Positions 41,695-55,309 of a stretch of 64,000 bases of DNA are shown in pieces. The DNA is from Babylonia areolata (lineage: Eukaryota > Mollusca > Gastropoda > Neogastropoda > Buccinidae). The stretch lies in NCBI RefSeq assembly GCF_041734735.1, contig NC_134898.1, forward strand, positions 43,877,797 to 43,941,796, in the 5' to 3' direction. Below the pieces are notes generated by a model. It was not told where the DNA came from, did no database searches, and saw only the letters and a list, made by a program, of their open reading frames with translations. Numbering within the stretch: the first letter of the stretch is position 1; each line of letters opens with the position of its first letter. Position numbers and translations under genes: made by a program.

Positions 41695-41938
41695 GTTCAG
41701 GAAGCTGTGGCTGTGATCTTCCTTATTTTATTGTGTTTAATTGAAGTAGCATAAGCAGTTGTGGCAGCAGTAAAAACTTTACATAGTATTTGTAGATGGG
41801 ACTTTCAAAACAAAACAAAAATTGCTTAAGCATTTGTGGTCCATATGTCACACTTGTAGATGGATTTTTTTTGTTTGTTTGTTGTGATCCATGTGTCCAT
41901 ATACTATATGTATTAGTTATAGATGGGATATATATATG

Positions 41939-41970
<32 letters not shown>

Positions 41971-42154
41971 CTTTTGTTGCCAATATGTCCATGTGTGTTT
42001 GTTGCAGATGGGGCTGGGTTTTTTTGTTTGTTTTTATAGGTTTTTGTGGTCCACATTTGTTAGTCCTAGGTGGGACTGGTTTTTGTTGTTGTCTTTTGGG
42101 TGTTTTTTCAGGCTTTTGTGGTCCATATGTGTTAGTTGTAGATGGGACTGGTTT

Positions 42155-42186
<32 letters not shown>

Positions 42187-45100
42187 GTTGTTGTTTTTTT
42201 TTTGGGGGGGGGGGTTGTTGTTTTTTGCTTTTGTGATCCATATATGTTATGTTAGTTATAGCTGGGACTGGTTTTTGGGCTTTTGTGATCCATATGTTGT
42301 TAGCAGTAAATGGGTCTGGATTTTTTTTCCCCCAGATTTTGTGCTCCATATGGTTGGGGTTTTTTTGTGTTTTTTTGTTGTTGTTTTTTTAGACTTTTGT
42401 GGTTGGCATGTATTATTTGAAGATGAGAATGTTTTTAGGCTTTTGTGCTCTATATGTATGAGCTGTAGATGGGACCGTTCTTTTAGGCTTTTGTGGTCCA
42501 TATGTCATAGTTGTAGGTGGAATGGTTTATAAGGCTTTCGTGGTCCATATGTCATAGTTGTAGGTGGAATGGTTTATAAGGCTTTTGTGGTCCATATGTA
42601 TCAGTTGTAGATAGGAATGATTTTTAGGGTTCTGTGGTTTATTTGTCCCATCTTATGGAATCAAATATAAATTTGTCACAAACATCAGTTGACTGTATGG
42701 TAGTTTGTTTGCATTTGAATGATATATAGATCACCCAAATCTTACTTTAAAGTGATGTAAATAAGCTTTCTGCAATTTACTTTTTTAAATCACAATCAAG
42801 AAGATTGAATATTTGAAAGAAATCAAACTGGATGCTAACTTTAATACGATTAAAAAGTAGTAGTTGATGGGACAATTTTCAATGATTAAGGCTGTCCAAA
42901 TGATTTAAAAGATGTATTTATTTTCAAGTGTAAATTTAAAAGCAGGAATGTAAAACGATAACTGTCTTTCAAAATATTATGCAGAATGAGAGAGAGACGT
43001 CTACTTTTATGATACTTTCAAAAATAATACTTTTCCAGTTTGCTGGTTTGCCACCATGTAGGCAGCCATGCTCCGTTTTCAGGGGTGTGCATGCTGGGTA
43101 TGTTTTTGTTTCCATAACCCACCGAACGCTGACATGGATTACAGGATCTTCTGCTTGTGTATACACACGAAGGGGGTTTAGGCACTAGTAGGTCTGCACA
43201 TATGTTGACCTGGGAGATCGGAAAAATCTCCACCCTTTACCCACCAGGCGCCGTCACTCAGATTTGAACCCAGGATCCTCAGATTGAAAGTTTTGAATTA
43301 TTGTTAGTGTGACAGCCAAAAGCCCTGCCTCCAAAACTCAGCAGGTCACCCACATCTCAGCAATTCTGATATTTGAAAAATCACCCTTCATTTCAGGAAT
43401 ACCTTTTCAGGGGTCATACTGTTTTTTCAAGAATTTGTAAACAATGACGTGCTTTTTCAAACTCTTTAAAATATGGCCCAAGCTTGTTGAAAGTTTTAAC
43501 CTTTTTGGCTGTTTGTAGTATTGAAGAAAAAAAAGGTTGTCTGTGAAGAAACACAAAATTGAAATGTTCCACTCGAACTTACATATAAAAGTAAAATATA
43601 ATTATCAAACAAAAATTCCTAAAGAATCTTTCTAATGGAAAATGAAATGTTCTCATCTACTATCTGATGACAATTTATGGAAAGGGCTTTTGGTGGATAT
43701 GAAAATGCCATACCTTTCATTTAAGTTCCTGATGTGACAGCTTTTCAGTTTTTTACTACTCATTTAACAAAATCTTTTTTTCTGTTTTTTTTTTCTTCTC
43801 AATTTTGTGGCTGAAAACCTGTATAAACACTGAATTTTGATGTGTGGAAAATACTTTGAGTTTGACACTAAATCCATGTGCAGCAGTTATTTTAGCAAAT
43901 CGCAATAGCCGAGTGGTCAAAGTGTTGGACTTTCAATCTGAGGGTCCTGGGTTCGAATCTTGGTAACAGCACCTGGTGGGTAAAGGGTGGAGATTTTTAT
44001 GATCTCCCAGGTCAACATATGTGCAGACCTGCTTGTGCCTGAACCCCCTTCATGTGTATCCGCAAGTAGAAGATCAAATACGCATGTTAAAGATCCTGTA
44101 ATCCATGTCAGTGTTCGGTGGGTTATGGAAACAAGGACATATCCAGCATGCACACCCCTGAAAACGGAGCATGGCTGCCTACATGGTGGGGTAAAAACGG
44201 TCAGACACGTAAATGCCCACTTGTGTACATAAGAGTGAACGTGGGAGTTGCAGCCCACAAACAAAGAAGAAGATAATAGCAAATGGCAGGTATGTCAAAG
44301 CAGACCAGAATTTCCTGGATATTGTTTTAAGATTATCAAAATATTGTACAGTTCAGCAAGAAAGCTGAGAATGTATTAGTATGAAATTTTAATTTTCAAA
44401 GAGGCGGAGGGATTTCAGGGAAAGAGAGATACCCCAACTGGGTGGATATTAAATAACAAATACAACTCCTTATCCAGTTATTGTGTTTATTGTCTATATA
44501 TTTGTGAACAGTATCATAATCCTGTTCCTTGAGATATTGGTAGCATGAGTATGCAACATTTTGAAAACATGTTTGTATAACTTTTTTTTAACATGATTAA
44601 TATGGTTTATTTTCAGACCTGATGTGATGGTGCCATGCAGTATACAGCATAAAGAACTACTGGAAAATTCAATGGCACTTGTTGTAAGTATTTGTGAATA
44701 GCATTTGCTGCTTAGTAATATTACTAAAGTCAGTTTCTGTAGTGTTGGTATTGTTGCTGTTATTGCTGATGGTACTAGGTTGTGGTGGTGTTACCTAAAG
44801 AATGTATGAATGTGTGTGTGTGTGTGTAGAAAATAGTGTTTGAAGTCACAAACCAATATCCAGAACAATCAGCCAGAAACTGAGAACACGCTCTGGAGAT
44901 ATACCACTCTGGATCAAACATGTGTGAATTTTGAAGCCTTCGAGAGTTATTTCTCTTCTTTTGTTGGTGTCATCAGGGACATCACTGTGACCATAGATTC
45001 TACAGACACGGCAGTCAAGGGGTTAAACTATGTCTGTCTGTCTGTCTGACGCTTCAGATGCTGTGGTTCAGCAGCGGTGGCACCAAGTCGGTGATCCACA

Positions 45101-47374
45101 CGGACAGTTTCGACAACATCATCTGCGTGATTCGTGGGGAGAAGGCTTTCGTCATGGTTGATCCAGCAAGAGACCGAGATAAGGTATTGTGCCCAAGGCT
45201 GGTTATGAAAAGAAGAGCCGTGGAGGGTGGGGTTACCTGAGGTGGAGAGAAGAGAAAAGGAACAGAAAAACAATGAAAAGGTTGTTTGTCTGTCTGTTTT
45301 GCATGCTTGCTGAAAAAACAAAAACAAAAACAAACTTGAAAGGAGGGTTGTACTTTCCATAGTTTGTACTCATTCATAGAAAAAGTGAGCTGAAAGGAGT
45401 ACTTCAGGATAAAGTATTAAAATGATTTATAAACCCCTTTGACATGAAGCAGTGGACTGCTTCCAAACAGAGGCATTCATACACAGATGCACATATGTAG
45501 GTACACACATGCAAAATTTCCGAACAGGAACACATGTATACAATCAAATCCTGGAAAAAAAAGAAAGGAAAAATTCAGACATACACGCAGTCATCTTGAC
45601 TGGTATCAAAAGAACTGACTTTTCATTTGATGATGTGTCAATGTGGTGATGATTCTCACTCGTGATTATTTGTGTCAAGTTCTCTAGATTAGGTAAATAT
45701 TGAGGTATATAACACTTGCCATTTGAACATGTAACCGACGGGCGCAATAGCCGAGTGGTTAAAGCGTTGGACTGTCAATCTGAGGGTCCCAGGTTTGAAT
45801 CACGGTGATGGCGCCTGGTGGGTAAAGGGTGGAGATTTTTACCATCTCCCAGGTCAACATATGTGCAGACCTGCTAGTGCCTGAACCCCCTTCGTGTGTA
45901 TATGCAAGCACAACATCAAATACACACGTTAAAGATCCTGTAATCCATGTCAGCATTGGGTGGGTTATGGAAACAAGAACATACCCAGCATGCATACCCC
46001 CGAAAACGGAGTATGGCTGCCTACGTGGCGGGGTAAAAATGGTCATACACGTAAAAGTCCACTCGTGTGCATACGAGTGAACGTGGAAGAAGAAGAAGAA
46101 AGAACATGTAACCCTTTTAATAAATGCATTAAAGCTTATAAGCCAAGATGTTCTTGGAGTAATTTCTTTCTTCCTCTCTGCTACCCAGCAGATAGTTTTG
46201 GCAAATGTGTTGTTTCTGTTTTTGTTTTTGTTTGTTTATATTTTTTAATGGTTGATTTTGCTACATTCTGTTATTACACTTCCCTTACATTAGGTTTATA
46301 TGATGTTGAAAATGTGAAAATGATTTAAGTTTAACTTGACCATTTAATGTAATATCCTAGAGGCCTGACATTGTTGCCTTCATTTGAAATACTGTGTTTT
46401 AACTGGAGTCCGTATATCGGGCCATTGCAGTGTACCGGTAACTGAGTCCCACTCATATTTGAATGCTCTGATTTTTTATTTTTGTGGATACAACTCTCCA
46501 ACACCCCACAGCATGTATGTATTTTTCTTCTTCGTTCATGGGCTGTTACTCCCATGTTCACTAGTATCACAAGCGGGTTTTCATGTGAATGGCCATTTTT
46601 ACCCCTGTTGTGTTGGCAGCCATACTCCATTTTCAGGGGGGGTTGCATGCCTGGTATGTTCTTGTTCCCATAACCCACAGAACGTTGACATGGAATGCGG
46701 GATCTTTAATGTGAGTACTTGATCTTCTGCATGTGTATACGCTTGAAGGGAGTCCAGGCATTAGCAGGTCTGCACATTTGTTGACCAGGGAGATCAGAAA
46801 CTTCTCCACCCTTTACCCACCATGTATTTAGGCCTTTAGTATATGTATGTTTTGTGAAAAAGTATCCAAAAGAAGGCAAACGAATGTGATTGTTTTCCCT
46901 ATTAAAGTATTATGCTGTTGAATGTAATAAAACAAGTTGTTTTTTTTAAGTACATTAAACTTACCACAAATATCGATTTGAATACTTTGTCTGTTTCACA
47001 GATAAAGCTGCATTACGATGGTGCTTATTCTGACATTGATGTTGACAGGTACGTTTATGTAATATGTACACACACACACACACACACACAAATAGTAAAC
47101 AAATGAGAAGCTTTTCAAAATTCCGAAAAGAAATATACTTACCTGCATGTTTTCAGCTTGATTGCCCGCAGCCATTAGGAGTTCACTGCCTGGTAGTCAA
47201 AGAAATGCACCAACTTTAACCGAGTTTGAACAAAATCTGAAATCTTACTTTTTCAGAGAAGTTTTTTTTTTTTATGAAACGTTCATTTGTTGTTGTTGTT
47301 TTTGTGTGTTCCTTTTCTTCTTTTTATCCCTACCACTATTTTGCATAGTTGTGGGCTGTGTGTGTGTGTGTGTG

Positions 47375-47405
<31 letters not shown>

Positions 47406-47427
47406 GCCTCTATGTGTGTGTGTGAGT

Positions 47428-47473
<46 letters not shown>

Positions 47474-49529
47474 ATATATGCAACAAATTTCTTCTGAAAG
47501 AATTTAGCTTGATAAATGCTATATATTATTATTATTATTATTACTACAACTACAAATGATTTGCAAACAGTGTCAACTGAAGTTTGTGAGGTGGGTTTTT
47601 TTTTTGGCATGTGATGGTTGTGATGCTGCAGTGTGGACCTGACCAAGTACCCTGCTGTGGGAGAGATAGAGTTCTACCATGTGAACCTTACTGCAGGGGA
47701 CTGCCTCTACATCCCGTACAAGTGGTGAGTGCTTCTGTGTAATAACCTCCGCCAAAGACGCTGAGACTACTGCAGATGAGCCCGTGTGTGGCTGCGTGTA
47801 TGGGGGACTCGGAATGAACAACTTGGGATTAATGCCACTGAAATGGTGCAGATGATGGGGCAGCACCAAAAAAAAAAAAAAAACCAACAAAAAAAAAAAC
47901 CCCAAACAAACAAAAAAAACAACATAGTGACTTAAGTGTTGAGAGGTACCAGTCTTGTTTGGTTCAGGTGGTGATATTACTCTGTGACAGGATGTGAGGA
48001 ATTGAAAAATGAGCCAACTGGATAATAGTTAATACATTAATCTTTTCTTCTTCTTCTTCTTCTTTTTTTTTTTTTTTCAAATATTTGCAGAGGGGAGGGA
48101 GGGGAGGGGGAAAAGGGGGTATGAGAGGATGATAGCTGGATAATCATCAAAGCATTAAACATTAACTGTTACATGTGTTGTACAAAGCGTCCTTTACTTT
48201 CTTCCATGTTGTTGTGCCAGCTAACTTTCCAGCAAATCTGTCTCAGTGTTTTTTGTGGGTTTTTTATTTCTATTCTTTTTTTTTTTTAAATTGATATTTC
48301 AGTGAGTTCTCAGTTTTCAAAATTTGAATGTGCTTTATTTCTTTTTGTTGATTTATTTGTTATGAATCAAGCAATTCATTTCTTAAGTTCAGAGAATGAT
48401 TTTTTTTTTTTCCCACAAGAGATCTGAATGAACAATTCTTTTATTGTATAGTATGTGTTCCCATTTTAATGAAGACTTATGTTGTGTACATTCCTCACTT
48501 CTTCAACATTTTTCTGTATCCTGCCATTGCCTGTCCATAATGGGTGGTTAACACCCGGCTTCTTTCTATCATTTACTGTTTGATGGGTTTGGAAATGGTC
48601 TGCTGTAATTTTGTATGTGTTAAAAGGGGTAGAGTAGTGGTGGGGGTAGGGGTTGTACGGGTAGGTGTAGAAGGTGAAGAGGTAGAGTAGGATAACAGGC
48701 AGAGAATGGGGTGCCATCCTATGAAGTATCAACGCCCATTAATTCTGCTCTTGCTATCTCGGCACTCTGTGGCCAAGGATAAAGGGGATGGGGGAAGGGA
48801 GAGATGGTCGAAAAGGGGGTGGGGGGGAGGGGGTTGGTGGGGTTTACAGCCTGTCCGAGGAAGGAGTTCATTTAGTGTATTGGTAAGAAGAGAAGGGGGA
48901 AGGAAGGAGAGGAGGGGGGATGGGAGTAGGAGGGGTCTGTCAGTAAGCAACGTGTGCTGCAAAATCTCTACCATTGGTGCCTGACACACTATAACGTATG
49001 CAAGTGTTGATGTGAACACACTAGATGCTTTTGTCAACAGAGAGCTTCTGTGATGTTTTGGTATCCTGTTTGGTCTTAACTGGATCCTGTTAGGCGCCTT
49101 CTTCTTCTTCTTTCCGTTACACGACCAACATCGACTTGCCGATGACTCTGTCGTGGTTCATGCATGCTGGGTATTTTCGTGTCTCCATAACCCACCGAAC
49201 ACTGACATGGGTTACAGGATCTTTAACGTGCGTATTTGATCTTCTGCGTGCGTATACACACGAAGGGGGTTCAGGCACTAGCAGGTCTGCACATATGTTG
49301 ACCTGGGAGATCGGAAAAATCTCCACCCTTTACCCACCAGGCGCCGTTACCGTGATTCGAACCCGGGACCCTCAGATTGAAAGTCCAACGCTTTAACCAC
49401 TTGGCTATTGCGCCCGTCTTAAGCAGCATTTGTACATGCACTGGAGATTGCACCATATAAAGGTTTTGCTTTTTTTTTTTTTTCACACTTAACTATATTG
49501 GTAGTGTTCTGTCTGTATTTGTATTTCTG

Positions 49530-49564
<35 letters not shown>

Positions 49565-49576
49565 GTGTTGTGTGTG

Positions 49577-49607
<31 letters not shown>

Positions 49608-52600
49608 TGTGTGTGTGTGTGTGAGTGTGTGTGTGTTGCATGTGTGTGTGAGTGTGTGTATTTGTGTGTATATATATATGTGTGTGTGTGAGTGTGTGTG
49701 TGTATTTGTGTGTGTATTTGTATGTATATATATGTGTGTGAGTGTGTGTATGTGTGTGTGAGTGTGTGTGTGTTGCATGTGTGTGTGAGTGTGTGTATTT
49801 GTGTGTATATATATGTGTGTGTGTGTATGTGTGTGTGTGTGTGATTCTTTAGTTTTTTCCCCCCCTCCATTCCTGAATTTTGTGTACAGGGGAGGAGGTA
49901 AAGGGCAAGATAGATATTGTTAGACTGTGTTAGACTAATGTTTAGAGTAAACCATCAGTGACAGCCATTTGCCATTTGGGTCTTTTTTCTTTTCTTTTTT
50001 TTTTTGTTTTTTTTTTTGGTTGTTTTTTGTTGTTGTTGTTTGTTTTTTGTTGTTTGTGTGTTTCCTGCTTCATCATATGCACCATTTCAGTGGCATTATT
50101 CACACATCATTCATTCTGAATCCCCCATACAAAGCTACATCCGGATGTCATGTCTGCTGCTATCCCCATGGGTCCTTTTGAATGTTGTGCGGTGGAGTGA
50201 AACAGATTTTTTTTTTCTTTTGACGTTGTACCAGCTGTTACTCTTTTCTTTTTTTTTTTTTTTTTTTTGATGAATATCTCACGGATGTCTGTCACCAGAT
50301 GTCACAGTAATGACAGCAATGATCCTGGTCTTGACACCTTGGAAAGGGACACCATTTATAACAGAGAGGTGTTTCATCATGCCTGGTAAAAAAAAAAAAA
50401 GAAAAAAAAAAAGAAAAAAAAAGAATAGAATGTTCCGTCTCTTGGCAATGCAACATGCAGTGTCATGTTTTACTTGCTTGATGATGAAATGTACCTTGAG
50501 TTTTGTAGCTGTAGTACACAGCAATGTTCAGCCAGTTTGAAACAATAACTAAATCATGATACACTTTGACTATGTGACTTCATAATTATGTAGGATGCTT
50601 AACACGACATGTAAGAAAATAAGTTCTGTTTTGTAATGATGTTCTCTGTGCATTCTTGAAGTTTTCCTGGTGTTGCCTTGTATCATCAGTGTAATCCATG
50701 CATTTTGTTAATTAAAAAAAAAAAAGAAAAAAAAAAGGATGCTGGGTCTTCTCCGCATAGGCGGATAGTAGTTTGCACAGGACAGGAATGTCAGGCCCCT
50801 GCCGGAGTCTGCACTAGTTGGGTCACGGTAAGTATGTTATTTAAACGTAATTTTAGATAGAAAATTTCCTATGCTGGGTGCCCACATAAAAAAAGATGAT
50901 AATGATAAAAGAAGAAAGAGAGAGGGAGAGAGACAGAAAGAAAGAAATGTGTGAATGAATTTTTGTGTCTTTGTTTCCTTTCTGCCCTTTCTTTCTTCTT
51001 CTTTCTTTCTTTCTTTCTTTTACACTACCTTGGTGTTGATTAAGGTAATGGCAAAGTTGTTGTTTTCTTCTTCTCTGCTTTTGGCTGCAGTTTTATTTTA
51101 TTTTGTCATTTGGTTTTTGACTCACTTGTGTAAACAAAGTGAGTCTCTGTTTTAACCCGGTGTTCGGTTGTCTGTGTGTGTGTCTGTGTGTCTGTGTGTC
51201 CGTGGTAAACTTTAACATTGACATTTTCTCTGCAAATACTTTGTCAGTTGACACCAAATTGGGCATAGAAATAGGAAAAATTCAGTTCTTTCCAGTCATC
51301 TTGTTTAAAACAATATTGCACTTCTGGGACGGGCACAAAAAAAATAAACAAGTGAGTCTTGAAGGCCTTGCCTCTCTTGTTTTTTTTGTTGTTGTTTTTT
51401 TTCTTTTTCTTTTTTTTCCTCTTCAGTAAGGTGTCACACTCTCATCTTGCTGTTGAGAGGTAGATGGTGAAAGACTTTTTTTTTCTTTTTTTTTTCTTTA
51501 ATACTCCTTCGGCAGTGTTTTGCTGTGATCAGTTGGGAGATTAAAACACATGGCAACAAAAGTCTTTTGTTTTTGTTTTTTTCTTCCGCATAGTTTTTTT
51601 TTTTGGTCACTAAGTTCTGTTGCTCACTTTTTTCTTTTTCTTTTTTGTTTCCAGGATTCACCAGGTCCGGTCCTACAACAGTAACGTGGCGGTCAACTTC
51701 TGGTGGAACCATTACGATAGCAAGACCCTCGACCACGTTCAGGCCGGCCAGGAGCAATGCAATCACAACCTGAGTCTGGACCAGGTGGTCCTCCATGGAA
51801 CGGACACTTTAGCTGGCAGTTATGAGAACCTCAGGTGTGTTGTAGAGAAAAACGGTTTGTTCGTTTTTATGCATCTGTGAACGGGCTTAATAGCCGAGTG
51901 GTTCAAGCGATGGACTTTCTATCTGAGGGTCCCGGGTTCAGATCTCAGTAACGGCACCTGGTGGGTATAAAGGGTGGAGATTTTTCCGATCTCCAAAGGT
52001 CAACATTATGTGCAGACCTGCTAGTGCCTGAACCCCCTTCATGTGTATACCCCAGCAGAAGATCAAAGATCCTGTAATCCATGTTAGCGTTCGATGGGTT
52101 ATGGGAACAAGGACATATCCAGCATGCACACCCCTGAAAACAGAGTATGGCTGCCTACATGGCAGGGTAAAAACGGCCATACACATAAAAGCCCACTCGT
52201 GTACATACGAGTGAACGTGGGAGTTGCAGCCTACAAAAGAATAATGATAATAGAAGAAGAAGAATGCGTCTGTAATCCCACCACTGCCACCAATGTGATA
52301 ATGTTGTTGAGAATGCCAGTTGTACTTCTTTTTTTTTTTACACTCATCGAGCCCTGCGCCTGAGCATTGCTCTGGAGTCAGAATTTGTCTCATTAAAACG
52401 GTTTTCATATCCTTGCATGTGCATAAGCTGCAAAGAAAGAGTGCTAACTTCTGGAGTATTTTGCGGATGTGTCTGCATGTAGTTTGGAGGAAGAAAGATT
52501 ACTAACTTTTCTGGAGTATTTTGCGGATGTGTCTGCATGTAGTTTGGAGGAAGAAAGATTACTAACTTTTCTGGAGTATTTTGCGGATGTGTCTGCATGT

Positions 52601-54044
52601 AGTTTGGAGGAAGAGAGATTACTAACTTTTCTGGAGTATTTTGCGGATGTGTCTGCATGTAGTTTGGAGGAAGAGAGATTACTAACTTTTCTGGAGTATT
52701 TTGCGGATGTGTCTGCATGTAGTTTGGAGGAAGAAAGATTACTAACTTTTCTGGAGTATTTTGCGGATGTGTCTGCATGTAGTTTGGAGGAAGAAAGATT
52801 ACTAACTTTTCTGGAGTATTTTGCGGATGTGTCTGCATGTAGTTTGGAGGAAGAAAGATTACTAACTTTTCTGGAGTATTTTGCGGATGTGTCTGCATGT
52901 AGTTTGGAGGAAAAACAGTAAATTTTCTGCATTTTTTCCCACATCAGTATGGCCTGGAAGGCTGCCACGGCTGTAATTTCCCCAGGGTCGAATGGGTTAA
53001 GTGTTTTATCCTATCTATAGGTCACAGTGCAGAGAGGTCTTCACATAATTTGTTTTATTTGTATTTGAATTTGTATTTCTTTTGATCACAACAGATTTCT
53101 CTGTGTGAAATTCGGGATGCTCTCCCAAGGGAGAGTGCGTCGCTACACTACAGCGCCACCCTTTTTTTTTTTTTTTTTTTTCCTGCGTGCAGTTTTATTT
53201 GTTTTTCCTATCGCAGTGGATTTTTCCTCAGAATTTTGCCAGGAACAACCCTTTTGTTGCTGTGGGTTCTTTTATGTGCGCTAAGTGCATGCTGCACACG
53301 GGATCTTGGTTTATCGTCTTATCCAAATGACTAGCGTCCAGACCACCACTCAAGGTCTAGTGGAGGGGGAGAAAATTTGGGCGGCTGAGCAGTGATTTGA
53401 ACTAGCGCGCTCAGATTCTCTCGCTTCCTAGGCGGACGCGTTACCTCTAGGCCATCCCTGCACTAAGAGTGGAGTCAGGGTGGAAGTGAAAGCCTCTGTC
53501 ATGCAAGGAAAGAGCCTGAGAGGCAGAGACAAAGAGAGCGTTGCTGCCAGCAATGGAAAGGGATGGTGGTGACAAAAAACTAAAGTTTATAAAAACCTTT
53601 TGGGTGGTAGTTGAATCCTCTTTGTTTTGACACGACGTTTCAGACCATAGGCCCGTTGTCAAGTGATGAGAAGAGGACAGTGTGAACAGGAAAGCCTATG
53701 TGAGGAAAGGGTGATGACATCTCACTACTTTCTGTTTTGATGGGCCATGCACACTAAACACTTGCTGATCACCATTCAGTGCCATACGTACTCACTCACA
53801 CCCACACACACGCACACACACACACACACGCACACGCACACACACACACACGCACACGCACCCACACACACACACACACACAAAATGATGCTTGGGGACT
53901 GCACAGCCGAGTGGATTGAACATCAGAGTCACTGACGTCTAGCGCCTGGGCCCTTCTGCCTGATCTCTCTGTCCTTATTCTTTCTTTACCTCCTATCCCT
54001 CTTTTTAGAAGCAATATATATGTGTATGCAATTTTTTTTTTTTG

Positions 54045-54081
<37 letters not shown>

Positions 54082-54635
54082 TGAGTACGTATGGCACTGA
54101 ATGGTGATCAGCAAGTGTTTAGTGTGCATGGCCCATCAAAACAGAAAGTAGTGAGATGTCATCACCCTTTCCTCACATAGGCTTTCCTATTCACACTGTC
54201 CTCTTCTCATCACTTGACAACGGGCCTATGGTCCGAAACGTCGTGTCAAAACAAAGAGGATTCAACTACCACCCAAAAGGTTTTTGTAAACTTTAGTTTT
54301 TTGTCTTTGAAGAATCCTGCAGTCATTCTTGTCTTCTTCCTGGGATGGTGGTGGTTTACATTCCTTGATCAGTGGTTCCAGAGTTATCTTCAGGGTTGCT
54401 GCAGTCAGCTTGTGCTGGCCAAACTCCACAGTTAACTGTGAGACAAAACTAGTCTGCTACACAACTGCGTCATTGTTGTTTATGTGTTTTTAGTCGTGTG
54501 GTTACTCATGGGGGCAGGTTGAGGTGGGGGAGGGGACTGAAATGGCTATGCTGCTTTTTTGTGTGTGTGGCGTGTATTTGGTGTACACATTTGTGTGTGT
54601 GTGTGTGTGGCAGATGAGCCTAGATGTTGTGAACA

Positions 54636-54667
<32 letters not shown>

Positions 54668-55275
54668 AGATGAGCCTAGATGTTGTGAACATGTTTGTGT
54701 GTGTGTGTGTGTGTGTGTGTTTGGCGTACACATTTGTGTGTGTGTGTGTGTGGCAGATGAGCCTAGATGTTGCTGTGTAGGGTGGCGTTTGGGTTGAGCA
54801 GCATGAGAGTAACACCATATTAATGGTGTTTTGATGGGGCAACAGTTGCAAAAAAAAAGAACACACAGAAAAAAAAGAATAACAAGTGGAGGTAGGAATG
54901 AGTAATGTTGCAATTTTCCAGCTGTTGACATTATTATTATTATTATTATTATTATTTCCTGGTTGGTTAAGAATTTTCCTTATTTCCAAGAAATATATTT
55001 TTTAAATGTGCCATCTGTATTTGTTTTATTTGTTTGGGCTTTTTTTTGTTTTTGTTTTACAATTCTTTTTGTTTTTGTTTTTTGGACAAGCTTTAGGTTG
55101 TACCTTCATATTTACAACATGCAGAACAGCACAGCGAGACAGAAATATTGTGCAGAACCTACATTAGGAAGCTGTGTGGCTTCCATATCACCATTTCTTC
55201 TTGTTCCTTGCCTTTTCTTCCTTTATTTTCTGATATTTATATTATTCATATCATATCATAGATATATGTATGTGT

Positions 55276-55309
<34 letters not shown>

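Noticed and set aside
41723-42532. Frames of 146-213 codons on both strands
   Set aside because: They lie in the T/G-biased degenerate minisatellite after exon 1 of the JmjC gene.
43901-43975. tRNA genes at the heads of family A SINEs
   Set aside because: The A and B boxes fit, but the sequence runs into a SINE body with a GAA tail and target duplications; the cloverleaf is degraded.
49419-49870. His/Thr and Val/Cys-rich frames over (CA)n/(GT)n tracts here and at 33739, 34148, 47283, 53747, 54546, 55384 and 62918
   Set aside because: Dinucleotide repeats have no stops in these frames; there is no coding evidence.
52443-52919. A CRISPR array
   Set aside because: Repeats are directly abutting 60-bp units without unique spacers, and the window is eukaryotic.
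52344-52968. 150-184 codon frames with 20-residue repeats
   Set aside because: The 60-bp minisatellite stays open in several frames because its length is a multiple of three; no promoter or splice signals support a gene.
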